Part shown: positions 18,787 through 31,643 of the stretch, one piece after another | How positions within the stretch are numbered: position 1 is the first letter of the stretch | How the letters are laid out: each line of letters begins with the position of its first letter | Translations under genes and position numbers: made by a program | Source of the DNA: Oceanobacillus sp. CFH 90083 | GTDB taxonomy: Bacteria > Bacillota > Bacilli > Bacillales > Amphibacillaceae | Assembly: GCF_009389585.1 (NCBI RefSeq) | Contig: NZ_VIYG01000017.1 | Coordinates: 1 to 62,398 of the forward strand | Length of the DNA stretch: 62,398 nt | Reading direction: 5' to 3' | The notes under the pieces: model-generated | Databases searched by the model: none | Seen by the model: the letters and a program-made list of their open reading frames with translations, nothing else | What the model was told of the DNA's origin: nothing

Positions 18787-19464
18787 TTACTTCGTATTGC
18801 GAAATTCTACTGATTCTATCATCTCTAATACTTCTTCTTCAATATTGTCTAAATCAATATTATTTTCAGTATGGGTCACTATATTATAATTGTAAGAAAG
18901 GGATTGATTATTTTTAGGAGATTGAATTATTCCCAAAAATTGATATGAGATTCTTCCTCCTTTACGAGATACAGAATCTGTAGTGGCATAATTAATAATT
19001 TTATCTTCAGAATCTATTGTTTCATATTCTCCATTGTAATTAGTACGAGATTCCATTAACACTTTTAATTCTTCAAGGTTATTAGCTCGCTCCCCATGGT
19101 TATACGTTACTCGAACAACGTACTCATATTCTTTTTCCTCAACATTCTCAGTGTATTGGATTGCTTCGTAACCATCAGATGGACTTTCATAATAAAGGTT
19201 ATCTAACCGCGCATTTTCTGGATACATCATGGTATACCCACCCGTTTTGGATTGAAATAGATAATACCCTTCTTTGATTGGTTCTGTTGAAATCATAAAT
19301 TCACGTGTAAACTCATCTCGAAACGCTGTTACATCTGGTAATTCCTCTACACTCATCTCCATAATGTTTTCCTCTTTTTCTTCTCCTCCCATATCTTTAC
19401 AACCTCCTAACCCTAAAATGAGCAGTAATAATAAGACTGAATAAATCGTTAATTTTTGATTCAT
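18787..19464 (-). CDS. Lipoprotein of the lipase cassette (putative immunity protein)
   Basis: A 225-residue lipoprotein: signal peptide with hydrophobic core (about 8-20) and lipobox LGGC (C22), then an acidic beta-rich outer domain. GAGGAG precedes the ATG. It is the first gene of a three-gene cassette, ending 14 nt before the lipase start. A membrane-anchored lipoprotein facing outward beside a phospholipid-attacking enzyme is the expected shape for an immunity protein, as TilA is for TslA. It matches no family I recognise, so this function is inferred from context only. Confidence 0.6.
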   Translation of the reverse strand: MNQKLTIYSVLLLLLILGLGGCKDMGGEEKEENIMEMSVEELPDVTAFRDEFTREFMISTEPIKEGYYLFQSKTGGYTMMYPENARLDNLYYESPSDGYEAIQYTENVEEKEYEYVVRVTYNHGERANNLEELKVLMESRTNYNGEYETIDSEDKIINYATTDSVSRKGGRISYQFLGIIQSPKNNQSLSYNYNIVTHTENNIDLDNIEEEVLEMIESVEFRNTK

Positions 19465-19825
19465 TTTCGGAGATGCTCCTCTCCACTAACTATTTATTAG
19501 TTATATAGTAACATACTTTCAATTTTATGTAATATTTCACCAAGGTTTTGTACATACTCCCCTTCTTTTTCAAGCAAAAAACGTTGGTCATCTCTATTAC
19601 AAGGCTGCTGTATAAAACTAAGTTTTTATCTTCACCGGCAGTCAACAGCTCCTTGTTCTATGATAAAGAAAACTTGGCAAGCCAAGCCTGAAAGGCGCAG
19701 GGTTGCCTTAGTTGCACTTATACTTTCTTAAAGTGTAAAATAAGCAGCTTCAAGGCTGTATTCTTTGATTTCATTTATGTATAATAAACTTTATTCTGAA
19801 CCTTTGATAAAGGAGCTTTACATTC
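19465..19825. other. Intergenic stretch with a dispersed repeat
   Basis: This gap holds the repeat at 19668-19735 and the ribosome-binding site AAAGGAG of the LysE gene. A -10-like TATAAT lies near 19782 on the plus strand without a clear -35 partner. No ORF is supported. Confidence 0.4.
19668..19735 (+). repeat. Dispersed repeat, copy A
   Basis: It begins GAAAACTTGGCAAGCC and contains the palindrome CTTGGC-AA-GCCAAG. A related copy begins at 37561. Both continue with AGCCTGAAA, then CCTT.GTTGC and TTATACTTT at similar distances. Neither lies in a gene. Confidence 0.6.
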
Positions 19826-20413
19826 ATGCCTATTTTACCTTTTCTTTCATTTGTTTTAATCAGCAGCTTTACTCCCGGTCCAAATAATTTCATGGCTGTT
19901 TCTTTCGCAAACCGCTATGGATTTAGAAATACATTATCGTTTTGTACAGGTGTGGGAACAGGCTTCTTTCTGATTGCTGTCATTTGCAGCTTCTTTAACC
20001 GCGCTCTCATTGAAGTTCTGCCCATTATAGAAACACCTTTAACATTGGTAGGTGTTTTCTATATGCTTTATCTCGCTTACAAAACATTTACCAGTTCGCC
20101 GAGTAAAGAAGAACCCTCCGCCAAAGCAGATAAAAACTTATTTATCGTCGGTACATTGATGCAATTTATTAATCCAAAAGCGATTCTCTATGGTATTGCA
20201 GTTGTGTCCACGTTTCTATTACCCTATTATAGTTCATATGTAAGCTATACCTTATTTTGTCTTTTTCTCGGAATCGTTGGTATATGCAGCACGATCACCT
20301 GGAGCTTATTTGGTTCCATCCTGCAAAACTACTTAGCCCGTTATCAGACTGTCTTTAATATTGTTATGGGCTTATTGCTTGTGTATAGTGCTTTTGCCAT
20401 TTTAATAGGGTAA
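19826..20413 (+). CDS. LysE-family amino-acid exporter
   Basis: A 195-residue membrane protein with about six helices and the LysE/RhtB start motif FTPGPNNFMAVSFANRYGFRN (about 15-35), plus the conserved FINPKAILY segment near 113-121. Family members export amino acids such as lysine, threonine, homoserine or cysteine. AAAGGAGC lies nine nt before the ATG. It stands alone on the plus strand, followed by a very short membrane-peptide ORF. The substrate cannot be deduced. Confidence 0.85.
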   Translation: MPILPFLSFVLISSFTPGPNNFMAVSFANRYGFRNTLSFCTGVGTGFFLIAVICSFFNRALIEVLPIIETPLTLVGVFYMLYLAYKTFTSSPSKEEPSAKADKNLFIVGTLMQFINPKAILYGIAVVSTFLLPYYSSYVSYTLFCLFLGIVGICSTITWSLFGSILQNYLARYQTVFNIVMGLLLVYSAFAILIG

Positions 20414-20504
20414 AAAATACAGCTCTAACCCACTGTCAGCCTTGCATCGTTTCCTTTCTCCAGTCACAATAATAGTAAGACAAAACCTGTGAGCGAGGAG
20501 AGTC

Positions 20505-20579
20505 ATGATGAAAAGAGGCATTCGTTTTATTTTAGGCTTCTTAGCCGGCGTACTGATTTATGTTTTCTTTATTCTTTAA
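20505..20579 (+). CDS. 24-residue single-helix membrane peptide
   Basis: A reading frame of 25 codons with GAGGAG five nt before a double ATG. The product has a basic start (MMKRG), one hydrophobic helix with an LAG turn (about residues 6-24) and no charge after it. It lies between the LysE gene and a terminator. Similar single-span peptides are often real but unannotated in Bacillales. A leader peptide or a small toxin-like peptide are alternatives. Confidence 0.5.
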   Translation: MMKRGIRFILGFLAGVLIYVFFIL

Positions 20580-20608
20580 ATCCTGTTAAAAAGGCTTCCT
20601 AATCTAAA

Positions 20609-20645
20609 GAAAAAGCCGGGTCCCATAAAAAGACCCGACTTTTTC
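20609..20645. terminator. Bidirectional terminator
   Basis: A 13-bp stem (20610-20622 with 20632-20644), with one C-A mismatch that becomes G-U on the minus strand, flanked by A-run and T-run. It ends the nucleoside hydrolase operon from the right and the small-peptide unit from the left. Confidence 0.8.
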
Positions 20646-20659
20646 CTTGTATATCCTAT

Positions 20660-21607
20660 TTACTTAATTGCTTCTAAAACTTCAAACAGATTCTTCTTAA
20701 ACCGATCACGGTCTACCGCTTCACAGACACGGACATTTGGCTTCTTCTTCAATCGATTGTTTATATCAACCAGACTATAGCCTCTTGTCAGCTCCCCTTT
20801 TATTTCAATATCCACATAGTAATCATGTGATTCCGTCATCAGGCTTTCATCCGCAGCGATGGCAACTAACAGTGTATCTGGATGAGTTGTCCCATTTAAG
20901 CGGTGCACGGTTTTATTAAATTGCATCACGACACGATTAATATCAATAAAGAACTGAGCTCCTGCTGTTTGCAGGTCGGCAATTTCAGCGTGGTCATTGT
21001 CGTCCATAATAGAATAATCTATACACATATCCCAGCCGACCATCGTAATTGGAATTCCCGAATGCAGCACAAGTCTTGCTGCTTCTGGATCAACATAAAA
21101 ATTATACTCCGCTGACGGTGTAATATTTCCGAGGGTATTATTTGTACCACCCATTATATAAATATGTGGAATATCCTTGATAATAGAAGGGTCCTTCTGA
21201 ATTGCCATCGCAATATTCGTTAATGGCGCAATCGCTAATAAATTGATTTCACCGGGATATTCCTTTACTTTTTCAATAATAAAATCAACAGCATGCCCTT
21301 CCTCTGGACGCTGTACTGCCTTTGGAAAATGAGCACCACCCATGCCATCCTCGCCATGAACATCCTCCACTGTGCGATGCTGCTCCTGTCCAGTCGCCAA
21401 TAGCGGACGTTCATAGCCTTTATAAACAGGGATTTTCTCTTCCGGATTCGCTACTTGAATCGTATAAAGTGCATTTTCTACCTCTTGATCAAAGGCTACG
21501 TTCCCTCCAGTGATGGTTACACCTTCTACCTTAAAGTGATGGATCGCTGTCAGCAGCGCAATCGTATCATCACCAGCTGTATCTGTATCAATAATCACTC
21601 GTCTCAT
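20660..21607 (-). CDS. Inosine/uridine-type nucleoside hydrolase (second of the pair)
   Basis: A 315-residue hydrolase with the calcium-binding signature DTDTAGDD at residues 6-13 and the IYIMGG and later D-containing segments of the IU-nucleoside hydrolase family, which split ribonucleosides into base and ribose. The ATG at 21607 is preferred to 21679 because GAGGTG lies six nt upstream and the longer frame would overlap the previous gene. It follows another nucleoside hydrolase after 10 nt, so the two form an operon. Base specificity is not evident. Confidence 0.88.
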   Translation of the reverse strand: MRRVIIDTDTAGDDTIALLTAIHHFKVEGVTITGGNVAFDQEVENALYTIQVANPEEKIPVYKGYERPLLATGQEQHRTVEDVHGEDGMGGAHFPKAVQRPEEGHAVDFIIEKVKEYPGEINLLAIAPLTNIAMAIQKDPSIIKDIPHIYIMGGTNNTLGNITPSAEYNFYVDPEAARLVLHSGIPITMVGWDMCIDYSIMDDNDHAEIADLQTAGAQFFIDINRVVMQFNKTVHRLNGTTHPDTLLVAIAADESLMTESHDYYVDIEIKGELTRGYSLVDINNRLKKKPNVRVCEAVDRDRFKKNLFEVLEAIK

Positions 21608-21617
21608 CCGATTCACC

Positions 21618-22559
21618 TCATTTTCCCTGTCTTGCCAGATCTGTAATATAGTCAAAGAATGCATCCCGATCCACTTCATAGACTAAATGGACAGCACGGC
21701 CGGATTCAGAAAGCTCTGTTTTTCCCTGGCTGGCACCGTCTGGATGCACAATACTTTTCACTTCTTTTTTCTTTACCAGCTCCGGCTTACCAATGGTTGC
21801 AGTTGTCAATACATCCCATAAGAAGTACGTTGAATTTGTTTGAAAGTGGACAAGCGGCGGTACCATCGCATAGCACTGCCCAAGAAAATCAATTCCCAGA
21901 TCCCGTCGTTCTGCTGCCCATTTATTCCTTACATCCACTGTTAACGGAACCATGTTCGTGCTTTCCAAAGCGATTAAATCAATCTCTATCGAACTGTCCC
22001 AAACCGTTTTTGCCGCTTCCGGGTCCCAGAAAGCATTCCACTCTGCTGTTCCATCATGCTCCGGCTCTTCGACATTACCATTTTCTAAAAATGTTCCGCC
22101 CATCCAGACAAGCTTTTCAATTTTTTCTTCAATATCCGGGGCAATTTCCAACGCTCTGGCTAAATCGGTTAATGGACCAATAAAGACAAGCGTTATTTTC
22201 TCCTCACTCGCACGCAGTACCTTCACTAAATGCTGATGTGCGGCTTCTTCTGCAAGCTTTGCTTCTACTTTTCCAGACTCATTTAATATCGGCAGCGCAT
22301 CTACAAAGAATGCGTGCATACGCCAATCTTTCGGAAAAGGATTTTTCCCGCGGGAGGTTGATGCAGCCACTTCCACATCCTTTCCTTTCCCAAATCGGTC
22401 AATAATTTTTCTGCTTGCATAAACAGCCGGCTCCAAATAACAGTCTGCCGGAATAACCCCGACACCTGCTAAATCGACATCTTCCATTTGTAATAATAAA
22501 AACAGCGAGATTAAATCATCTACACCGCCGTCATGATTTAAGTATACTTTTTTTGGCAT
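21618..22559 (-). CDS. Nucleoside hydrolase-family protein (first of the pair)
   Basis: A 313-residue hydrolase of the same fold but with the variant metal motif NHDGGVDD (residues 7-14) in place of DTDxGxDD. The WMGG segment and the C-terminal half are conserved. GGAGGAG lies nine nt before the ATG at 22559; the upstream ATG at 22577 would place this ribosome-binding site inside the gene. The Asp-to-Asn change at the first position of the motif could change metal binding or substrate. It probably acts on a nucleoside or related N-glycoside different from that of its neighbour. Confidence 0.85.
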   Translation of the reverse strand: MPKKVYLNHDGGVDDLISLFLLLQMEDVDLAGVGVIPADCYLEPAVYASRKIIDRFGKGKDVEVAASTSRGKNPFPKDWRMHAFFVDALPILNESGKVEAKLAEEAAHQHLVKVLRASEEKITLVFIGPLTDLARALEIAPDIEEKIEKLVWMGGTFLENGNVEEPEHDGTAEWNAFWDPEAAKTVWDSSIEIDLIALESTNMVPLTVDVRNKWAAERRDLGIDFLGQCYAMVPPLVHFQTNSTYFLWDVLTTATIGKPELVKKKEVKSIVHPDGASQGKTELSESGRAVHLVYEVDRDAFFDYITDLARQGK

Positions 22560-22620
22560 ATTTAAAAACTCCTCCATTAAAATTTTTTACACTTCAACGA
22601 GATTCCCGCTTGATGCTTCC

Positions 22621-23481
22621 TTATGCTCTCATCTCACTCGCCAGCAACAGACTATACACCGTATCCAGACAAGGCGTATCTAAATGATGCTCTTTACTTT
22701 TTTCATATAAATAACCTTGTATATAAGCAATCTCCATTGTTTTTCCCTCTATCATATCATAATACATGCTTGTCCCCATATAAAGAGGGTAGCCGGCATA
22801 GATATGCATAATTTCTTCTACCATCTTCTCCTGAAAATGTATTCCCTCTGCCGCAGCAATGGTCATCCCTTCCTGAATCAAGTTTTCACACAGCTTCCTT
22901 ACTTTCTCCTCCTGCAAAATAAGTGCCGTATTTCTGCTAAGTGCTGTCACAGAATTAATCGCTAAGTTAACGATTAGTTTATACCAAACTTCATCACGAT
23001 AATTAGAACGCAGCTGCAAATCAAGATTACTTTCCGTAATGACTTCTTTTAATTTTTTCGTCACATTATTCTCTGGTAAAATCAAAATGCGGTCACGAAA
23101 ATGCGTGATAACATCCGCTTTTTTCTGTCCGCTAATGTAAACAACAGCTTGAAATGCACCCGGAATTTGGAATTCTTCCAGCTGTCCATAGCCATTCTGA
23201 CAAAGAATACAAACTGTATTTGCATGCGTCAGCTTGTCCAGGTATGGCATAATCCCTTCTAATTGCGTCCCTTTTACTGCAATAAATAGATAATCAAAGG
23301 CTGTCTTCACTTCCGAAATGGCTTCAACAGACAATGCAGCAAATTCTGTCGTACCTGCTCTTTCCACACAAACTGATCCCGCTTCCCGTCCGATTAACGT
23401 GACCTGATAGCCGCCATTTTGCAACGATTCCCCAATGACAGAACCGACTGCACCAGGTCCAATAACTCCAAATGTATACAT
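22621..23481 (-). CDS. panE: 2-dehydropantoate 2-reductase
   Basis: A 286-residue NADPH-dependent reductase with the Rossmann motif GPGAVGS (residues 8-14), a KGTQ segment near 69-72 and the helical C-terminal domain with ALSRNTA. It reduces ketopantoate to pantoate in pantothenate synthesis. The gene is divergent from panBCD across a 144-bp intergenic region, so all four steps lie together. The second glycine position holds Pro (GPG for GAG or GxG), a mild variation. ApbA/PanE paralogues of other function exist, but the location supports the panE role. Confidence 0.85.
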   Translation of the reverse strand: MYTFGVIGPGAVGSVIGESLQNGGYQVTLIGREAGSVCVERAGTTEFAALSVEAISEVKTAFDYLFIAVKGTQLEGIMPYLDKLTHANTVCILCQNGYGQLEEFQIPGAFQAVVYISGQKKADVITHFRDRILILPENNVTKKLKEVITESNLDLQLRSNYRDEVWYKLIVNLAINSVTALSRNTALILQEEKVRKLCENLIQEGMTIAAAEGIHFQEKMVEEIMHIYAGYPLYMGTSMYYDMIEGKTMEIAYIQGYLYEKSKEHHLDTPCLDTVYSLLLASEMRA

Positions 23482-23562
23482 TTTAGCTCACCTCCTTTTT
23501 AAAACTCCCGCATTCACATTATCATTTTATCCATTTCCAGCATGTAAGCTAATAACTTGCCA

Positions 23563-23591
23563 TTGTGAATCTCTACATATAATTTTATAAT
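23563..23591 (+). promoter_or_regulatory. Sigma-A promoter of panBCD
   Basis: TTGTGA (23563-23568) and TATAAT (23586-23591) are separated by 17 nt, 34 bp before the panB start. Confidence 0.7.
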
Positions 23592-23625
23592 AAGAAAAAG
23601 AATAAAAATAGTAGGTGATTCAAAA

Positions 23626-25671
<2,046 letters not shown>

Positions 25672-25713
25672 CCTTTTTTAGAAATACAATAAATACATCA
25701 GCCGAATAGGAAG

Positions 25714-25756
25714 AAACGTGCTGACTCTAATAATAGAAGAGCAGCACGTTTTATTT
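25714..25756. terminator. Terminator after panBCD
   Basis: Perfect 10-bp stem (25714-25723 with 25742-25751) followed by TATTTATTTCT on the plus strand. It lies between convergent panD and the beta-glucoside PTS gene. Confidence 0.75.
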
Positions 25757-25792
25757 ATTTCTCTTTATTATACCTAACGATAAGCTCCTAAA

Positions 25793-27748
<1,956 letters not shown>

Positions 27749-29164
27749 TTACAAATCCTCGCCATTGGAAGCAATTACCTTTTGATACCAATGGAAACTG
27801 TCCTTCTTAATTCTCCGCATATCCTTCAGGTCAAAATCTGCGCGGTTGATGTAAACAAAACCATAGCGCTTCTCCATACCGTTCCGGCCACTGACCACAT
27901 CCATAAACGACCATGCACAGTACCCTAACATGGTTACACCATCGTTGATAGCCAGCTTTACTTGCTTAATATGTTCTCTTAAATAAGAAATCCGGTAATC
28001 GTCTCGGACAATATCTCCTTCTTCCAATTTATCGTAAGCACCAATACCATTTTCCGTAATAATCATTGGCAGCTTATAGCGTTCGTGAAGCTCTCGTAAT
28101 GTCAAGCGCAGCCCAACTGGATCAATCTCCCATCCCCAGTCTGTAGCAGCAAGATTCTCGTTTTTCACAACTTCGAATACACCAGCTTCTGCTTCAGGAA
28201 GGAGAGATTTTTTTTGATATCCAATTGGAAACTCTTCTGTAGCAGGAAAAGCACGGACCGCTTCAGAGAAGTAATAGTTTACCCCCAGCATGGTAGGCGG
28301 GTATTGCTTCATTAACTCTAAGTCCCCATCTTCTATAGCTGGCATAAAGTCTCTCTCCTCCAGATAGCTTTGGAAGCTGTAGCTGTATTCTCCATAGCAA
28401 TGTAAATCCATTAAATAATTGTGCTTAATTAACATCGCATCCTTACTCGCAAGAACATCATCCGGGTGAGAGCTGGCTGGATGAACCATGGAATAAGAAA
28501 CGGCAGGACCAATCTTTCCTTTCATTCCTAATTCATGAAACGTCTTAATAGTAAGTGCAGTTGCCACACACATATGGTGATTTGCCTGATATCCGAGTCT
28601 CAGCTGTTCATAATGGTCATCCCCGGTTAATCCCAGGCGTGACGGAATACGTACAACGTGATCCTGTTCATTAATTGTCAGCCAATATTTGACGCGATCT
28701 CCATATGTTTTAAATAAGAACGCTGCATAAGACCGGTAGTCCTCAATACTTTCTCTTGAAATCCAGCCTCCGTACTGCTCGACAAGACTTTGTGGATAAT
28801 CGAAATGGTATATGGTCACTAATGGCTCAATATGATGTTTTATCAATGCATTAATTAATCGATTGTAAAAAGCTACTCCCTCTTCATTGACCTCACCGTT
28901 GCCATCTGGAAAAATACGTGTCCAGGCAATAGAGAAACGGTAGACTTTCAAACCCAGCTCCGCCATGAGAGCGACATCTTCCTCTATACGATGATAATGG
29001 TCTGCAGCGACGGAAAAATCTGTGATAGCAGGATTCTTTGGCATGACATCGATGACAGAAAGTCCCTTTCCACCCTCTTCAGCTGCTCCTTCCACCTGAA
29101 AGGACGCTGTAGAAGCTCCCCACAGAAAATCTGGATCAAAAGAAGTATACGCTTTATATTCCAT
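27749..29164 (-). CDS. bglH: 6-phospho-beta-glucosidase (GH1)
   Basis: A 471-residue GH1 enzyme with the N-terminal FLWGASTASFQVEGA signature (13-27), the acid/base Glu at E166 in TINEQ (usual form NEP or NEI) and the nucleophile in ITENG near residue 370. It hydrolyses phosphorylated beta-glucosides delivered by the EIIBCA permease into glucose 6-phosphate and aglycone. GGGAGG lies eight nt before the start. The Pro-to-Gln change after the acid/base Glu is seen in some phospho-beta-glycosidases and does not suggest inactivity. A close alternative is a 6-phospho-beta-galactosidase or a broad phospho-beta-glycosidase. Confidence 0.9.
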   Translation of the reverse strand: MEYKAYTSFDPDFLWGASTASFQVEGAAEEGGKGLSVIDVMPKNPAITDFSVAADHYHRIEEDVALMAELGLKVYRFSIAWTRIFPDGNGEVNEEGVAFYNRLINALIKHHIEPLVTIYHFDYPQSLVEQYGGWISRESIEDYRSYAAFLFKTYGDRVKYWLTINEQDHVVRIPSRLGLTGDDHYEQLRLGYQANHHMCVATALTIKTFHELGMKGKIGPAVSYSMVHPASSHPDDVLASKDAMLIKHNYLMDLHCYGEYSYSFQSYLEERDFMPAIEDGDLELMKQYPPTMLGVNYYFSEAVRAFPATEEFPIGYQKKSLLPEAEAGVFEVVKNENLAATDWGWEIDPVGLRLTLRELHERYKLPMIITENGIGAYDKLEEGDIVRDDYRISYLREHIKQVKLAINDGVTMLGYCAWSFMDVVSGRNGMEKRYGFVYINRADFDLKDMRRIKKDSFHWYQKVIASNGEDL

Positions 29165-29394
29165 TTATAAATTCCTCCCTATTGTGAATAAGTATTAATT
29201 TAGAAGCTTTAAGTAACATAAATAAGCCAGGAAAGATGCAAGCTGTTCCAAATTGCTATTTTTTAGCATGCACGATTGATTCCACACTAGAATTATCCGC
29301 TTTCAAAAAACGAAAAATCTTCATCCTCATTAGCTTTTATGGGTGTTTCCTTTTAGCTTCTTTATAGCTCTAAGATAATCGGAAGAACGCAAAA

Positions 29395-29444
29395 AGACCA
29401 TTTAGTTTTTTGTCCGCTTTTCAGCTAAAAAAACTAAATGGTCT
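29395..29444 (-). terminator. Terminator of the PRD regulator gene
   Basis: Perfect 16-bp stem (29395-29410 with 29429-29444), 18-nt loop, followed on the minus strand by TTTTGC. It lies five nt past the regulator stop, separating the regulator from the glucosidase gene; the 29165-29394 stretch must then hold the bgl promoter, but no clear hexamers were found. Confidence 0.85.
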
Positions 29445-29448
29445 GTTA

Positions 29449-31347
29449 TTAGTCAAATATCTTCTTAAAATCAAGATAGTCCTTGACTTTGCCTAACTGA
29501 TTACTTTGATTTGGCTCCAGTAAAAAACGGATACATTGATAATAAGAACGTGCTAAGGCATAGTCATTTTTATCATAGAACGAGATTACAATGGTATGAA
29601 CCGATTTATTCCGGTAAGTTATACTCTTTGGCAATTGACCAATGAGAATCCTTGATCGGCCTGGACGCTCGGTCATGATAGAAACATAAGCTGTTTTCGT
29701 ATCATTGGGTATGAAATGATTATCTATAACCATATCGTTATCCAGCGCTTCCTGATATCCAGGCTGTTCGAGAAGATAATGGACGCAATCATCGAATTCC
29801 TTCAATGTGTCAGGAATCTGAAGGAAATGATCCTGTCCAACAGCTCGGCTTTCCACCTCCTGCAGTCTCTTCATTTTAGACTGCTTCAGATAATTATTCA
29901 GAAGCGAGTGTAAAAAATCCTGCTCCGTTTTCCCAAACAATGACTGGATAAAAATAATATTATGTTCATGACTTACATTAATTTGCTCTGTTGTTAAAAT
30001 CACATCCACATTGTTTAAAAACAAATCAGCATTTTCCTCCAATAAATAAGTTGGTATTGCATTTACAATCTGTGCAGATGTCCCCATCAAGCGTTCCACC
30101 TCAGATACAACCCAATTTACCAGCGCCGTATGTTCATCTGAAATAAACAACAGCTTTAAGGGCTGCTCTTTCGTTTCCAGCAAATCGCCCAGGAAAAGCG
30201 TAATATAAGCCAGTTCTGCGTCTGAATACGTCATTCCGATATCACGCAAATATGGTTGACAGTAGGATACAATGCTTGCAGACATCGGAAACATTCGATT
30301 AATTTGCCTTTTATAAAAATTGGTATAGTCATGTCCGTTTTTTGCCCGTTGATTTAATTGGTTAATATAAAACAAAAAGTTTTCCTCAAAATCGGGATAT
30401 TTCATAAAATCAATCTGGAAAAACTCCTTCACCACCCGAGTGAATAACGATACAATTTTCTGGTCTGCTGCATCCCCATTTTCATTTGTATAGGGATAGA
30501 GATGATTTTGTTCCATGATAAATTGTTGTATATAGATCAAATCAGCATTTGTAAAAGCTATCTCTGTCTCCGCCTTTAAATGCTCCTCTAACTCTTTCAT
30601 CATAGGCAAAAGCGGCTCGTCCGCCTTATCGGCCAATGGATATCCCAACTGATTCCGGATAGCCGTTATTAAAAGACCGGCACTTACCAATCCAAATGCT
30701 TTTCCAGAAATGATAAACTGATGTTGCACAATAGCTTTTTTTAACATTTTATTCATTTGGGAATATATTTCAAATATGCAGAAATTCCTGTCTGGAAATA
30801 CATACTGTAACGTCTTCTCCAAATTTAATCCTTGAAGGATCATTTTAGCCAAAAAGTAACGGAAGTCTTCTTCACTTCCTTCAAATTTCAGTCCCTTTGT
30901 ACTGGAAACGATAAAACGGATACCAGATACTCTGCTAATTAACTTCTTAATTTCTGTTACGTCTAAATTAATCGTTGATTTGGAAACATAGAGCCTTTCA
31001 GCAAGCTCTTCCATACTTATATAATCTGATTCAAAGAAAAGCATCCCCATAATCGTGTAAATCCTGTCCCAAATGACGTGGTTTTCTATATTGTTTTTAT
31101 CCACAAATATTGGATTTACCAATAACTTTTTAATCGTTTCTTTCCCTCCGTCTTTTATATAACATTGACCTTTCTTTGAAATTTGTACCTGCGTTCCCGT
31201 TTTAGAAAGGAGGAGATTAATATTTTCCAGTTCCATTCGAATGGTACGGATAGAAACTTGCATCATGTCAGCAAGCAGATCAAGTTTTATCGGCATATTG
31301 GTGTACAAAATATAGGACAATATTATTTTTTGCCGTTTACTGAACAT
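29449..31347 (-). CDS. PRD-containing transcriptional activator (MtlR/LicR-like)
   Basis: A protein of 632 residues: two N-terminal helix-turn-helix segments (about 1-60 and 80-140), two PTS regulation domains (about 170-280 and 285-390), an EIIB-like segment (about 395-490) and a C-terminal EIIA-like domain (about 520-632). This is the architecture of LicR/MtlR-type activators, whose activity is set by PTS phosphorylation. The ATG at 31347 has AAGGGGG six nt upstream; the frame opening at 31419 has no ribosome-binding site. It lies upstream of the bgl genes on the same strand and is the likely regulator of them. Confidence 0.85.
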   Translation of the reverse strand: MFSKRQKIILSYILYTNMPIKLDLLADMMQVSIRTIRMELENINLLLSKTGTQVQISKKGQCYIKDGGKETIKKLLVNPIFVDKNNIENHVIWDRIYTIMGMLFFESDYISMEELAERLYVSKSTINLDVTEIKKLISRVSGIRFIVSSTKGLKFEGSEEDFRYFLAKMILQGLNLEKTLQYVFPDRNFCIFEIYSQMNKMLKKAIVQHQFIISGKAFGLVSAGLLITAIRNQLGYPLADKADEPLLPMMKELEEHLKAETEIAFTNADLIYIQQFIMEQNHLYPYTNENGDAADQKIVSLFTRVVKEFFQIDFMKYPDFEENFLFYINQLNQRAKNGHDYTNFYKRQINRMFPMSASIVSYCQPYLRDIGMTYSDAELAYITLFLGDLLETKEQPLKLLFISDEHTALVNWVVSEVERLMGTSAQIVNAIPTYLLEENADLFLNNVDVILTTEQINVSHEHNIIFIQSLFGKTEQDFLHSLLNNYLKQSKMKRLQEVESRAVGQDHFLQIPDTLKEFDDCVHYLLEQPGYQEALDNDMVIDNHFIPNDTKTAYVSIMTERPGRSRILIGQLPKSITYRNKSVHTIVISFYDKNDYALARSYYQCIRFLLEPNQSNQLGKVKDYLDFKKIFD

Positions 31348-31450
31348 CTTCTTCCCCCTTCTTTCCTTTCCGGTTTTAAAATAATATATCCTTATTATAC
31401 TCCTTCTATAACATTTCATCTGTTGTCAAAGCTCATATCATAATATATGT

Positions 31451-31582
31451 AAGGTTTTTATAAGCTGCGGCTCCCTGCCTCTGATTCTGGGAATAATCGG
31501 GATTCTTTTACCACTGGTACCTACGACGCCATTTTTATTACTTGCTGCGGCATGCTATGCACTTAAAAAGCATGCCTTCTAG
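31451..31582 (+). pseudogene. Remnant of a DUF454 (YbaN-like) membrane protein gene
   Basis: In frame from about 31463 the translation reads GSLPLILGIIGILLPLVPTT followed by PFLLLAAACYALKKHAF and a stop at 31580. The LGIIGILLPLxPTTPFLLLAA signature is that of DUF454 inner-membrane proteins, which are about 120 residues. The start codon and first residues are missing and the C-terminal two thirds are cut off, so this is a fragment of about 40 codons. Confidence 0.65.
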
Positions 31583-31643
31583 CAATGGCTTCTCTGCTGC
31601 CATAAATGAACGCATGCTGTTTGATTTGGGGGTAATTTACAAT

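Noticed and set aside
21659..22236. Plus-strand reading frames of 174 and 94 codons inside the nucleoside hydrolase gene
   Set aside because: They are antisense shadows of a well-supported gene, with no ribosome-binding site and no recognisable protein.
29292..29305. cre-like site before the bgl genes
   Set aside because: Three mismatches to the consensus and no promoter beside it.
29716..29913. Plus-strand 65-codon frame within the PRD regulator gene
   Set aside because: Antisense shadow; no start signals.
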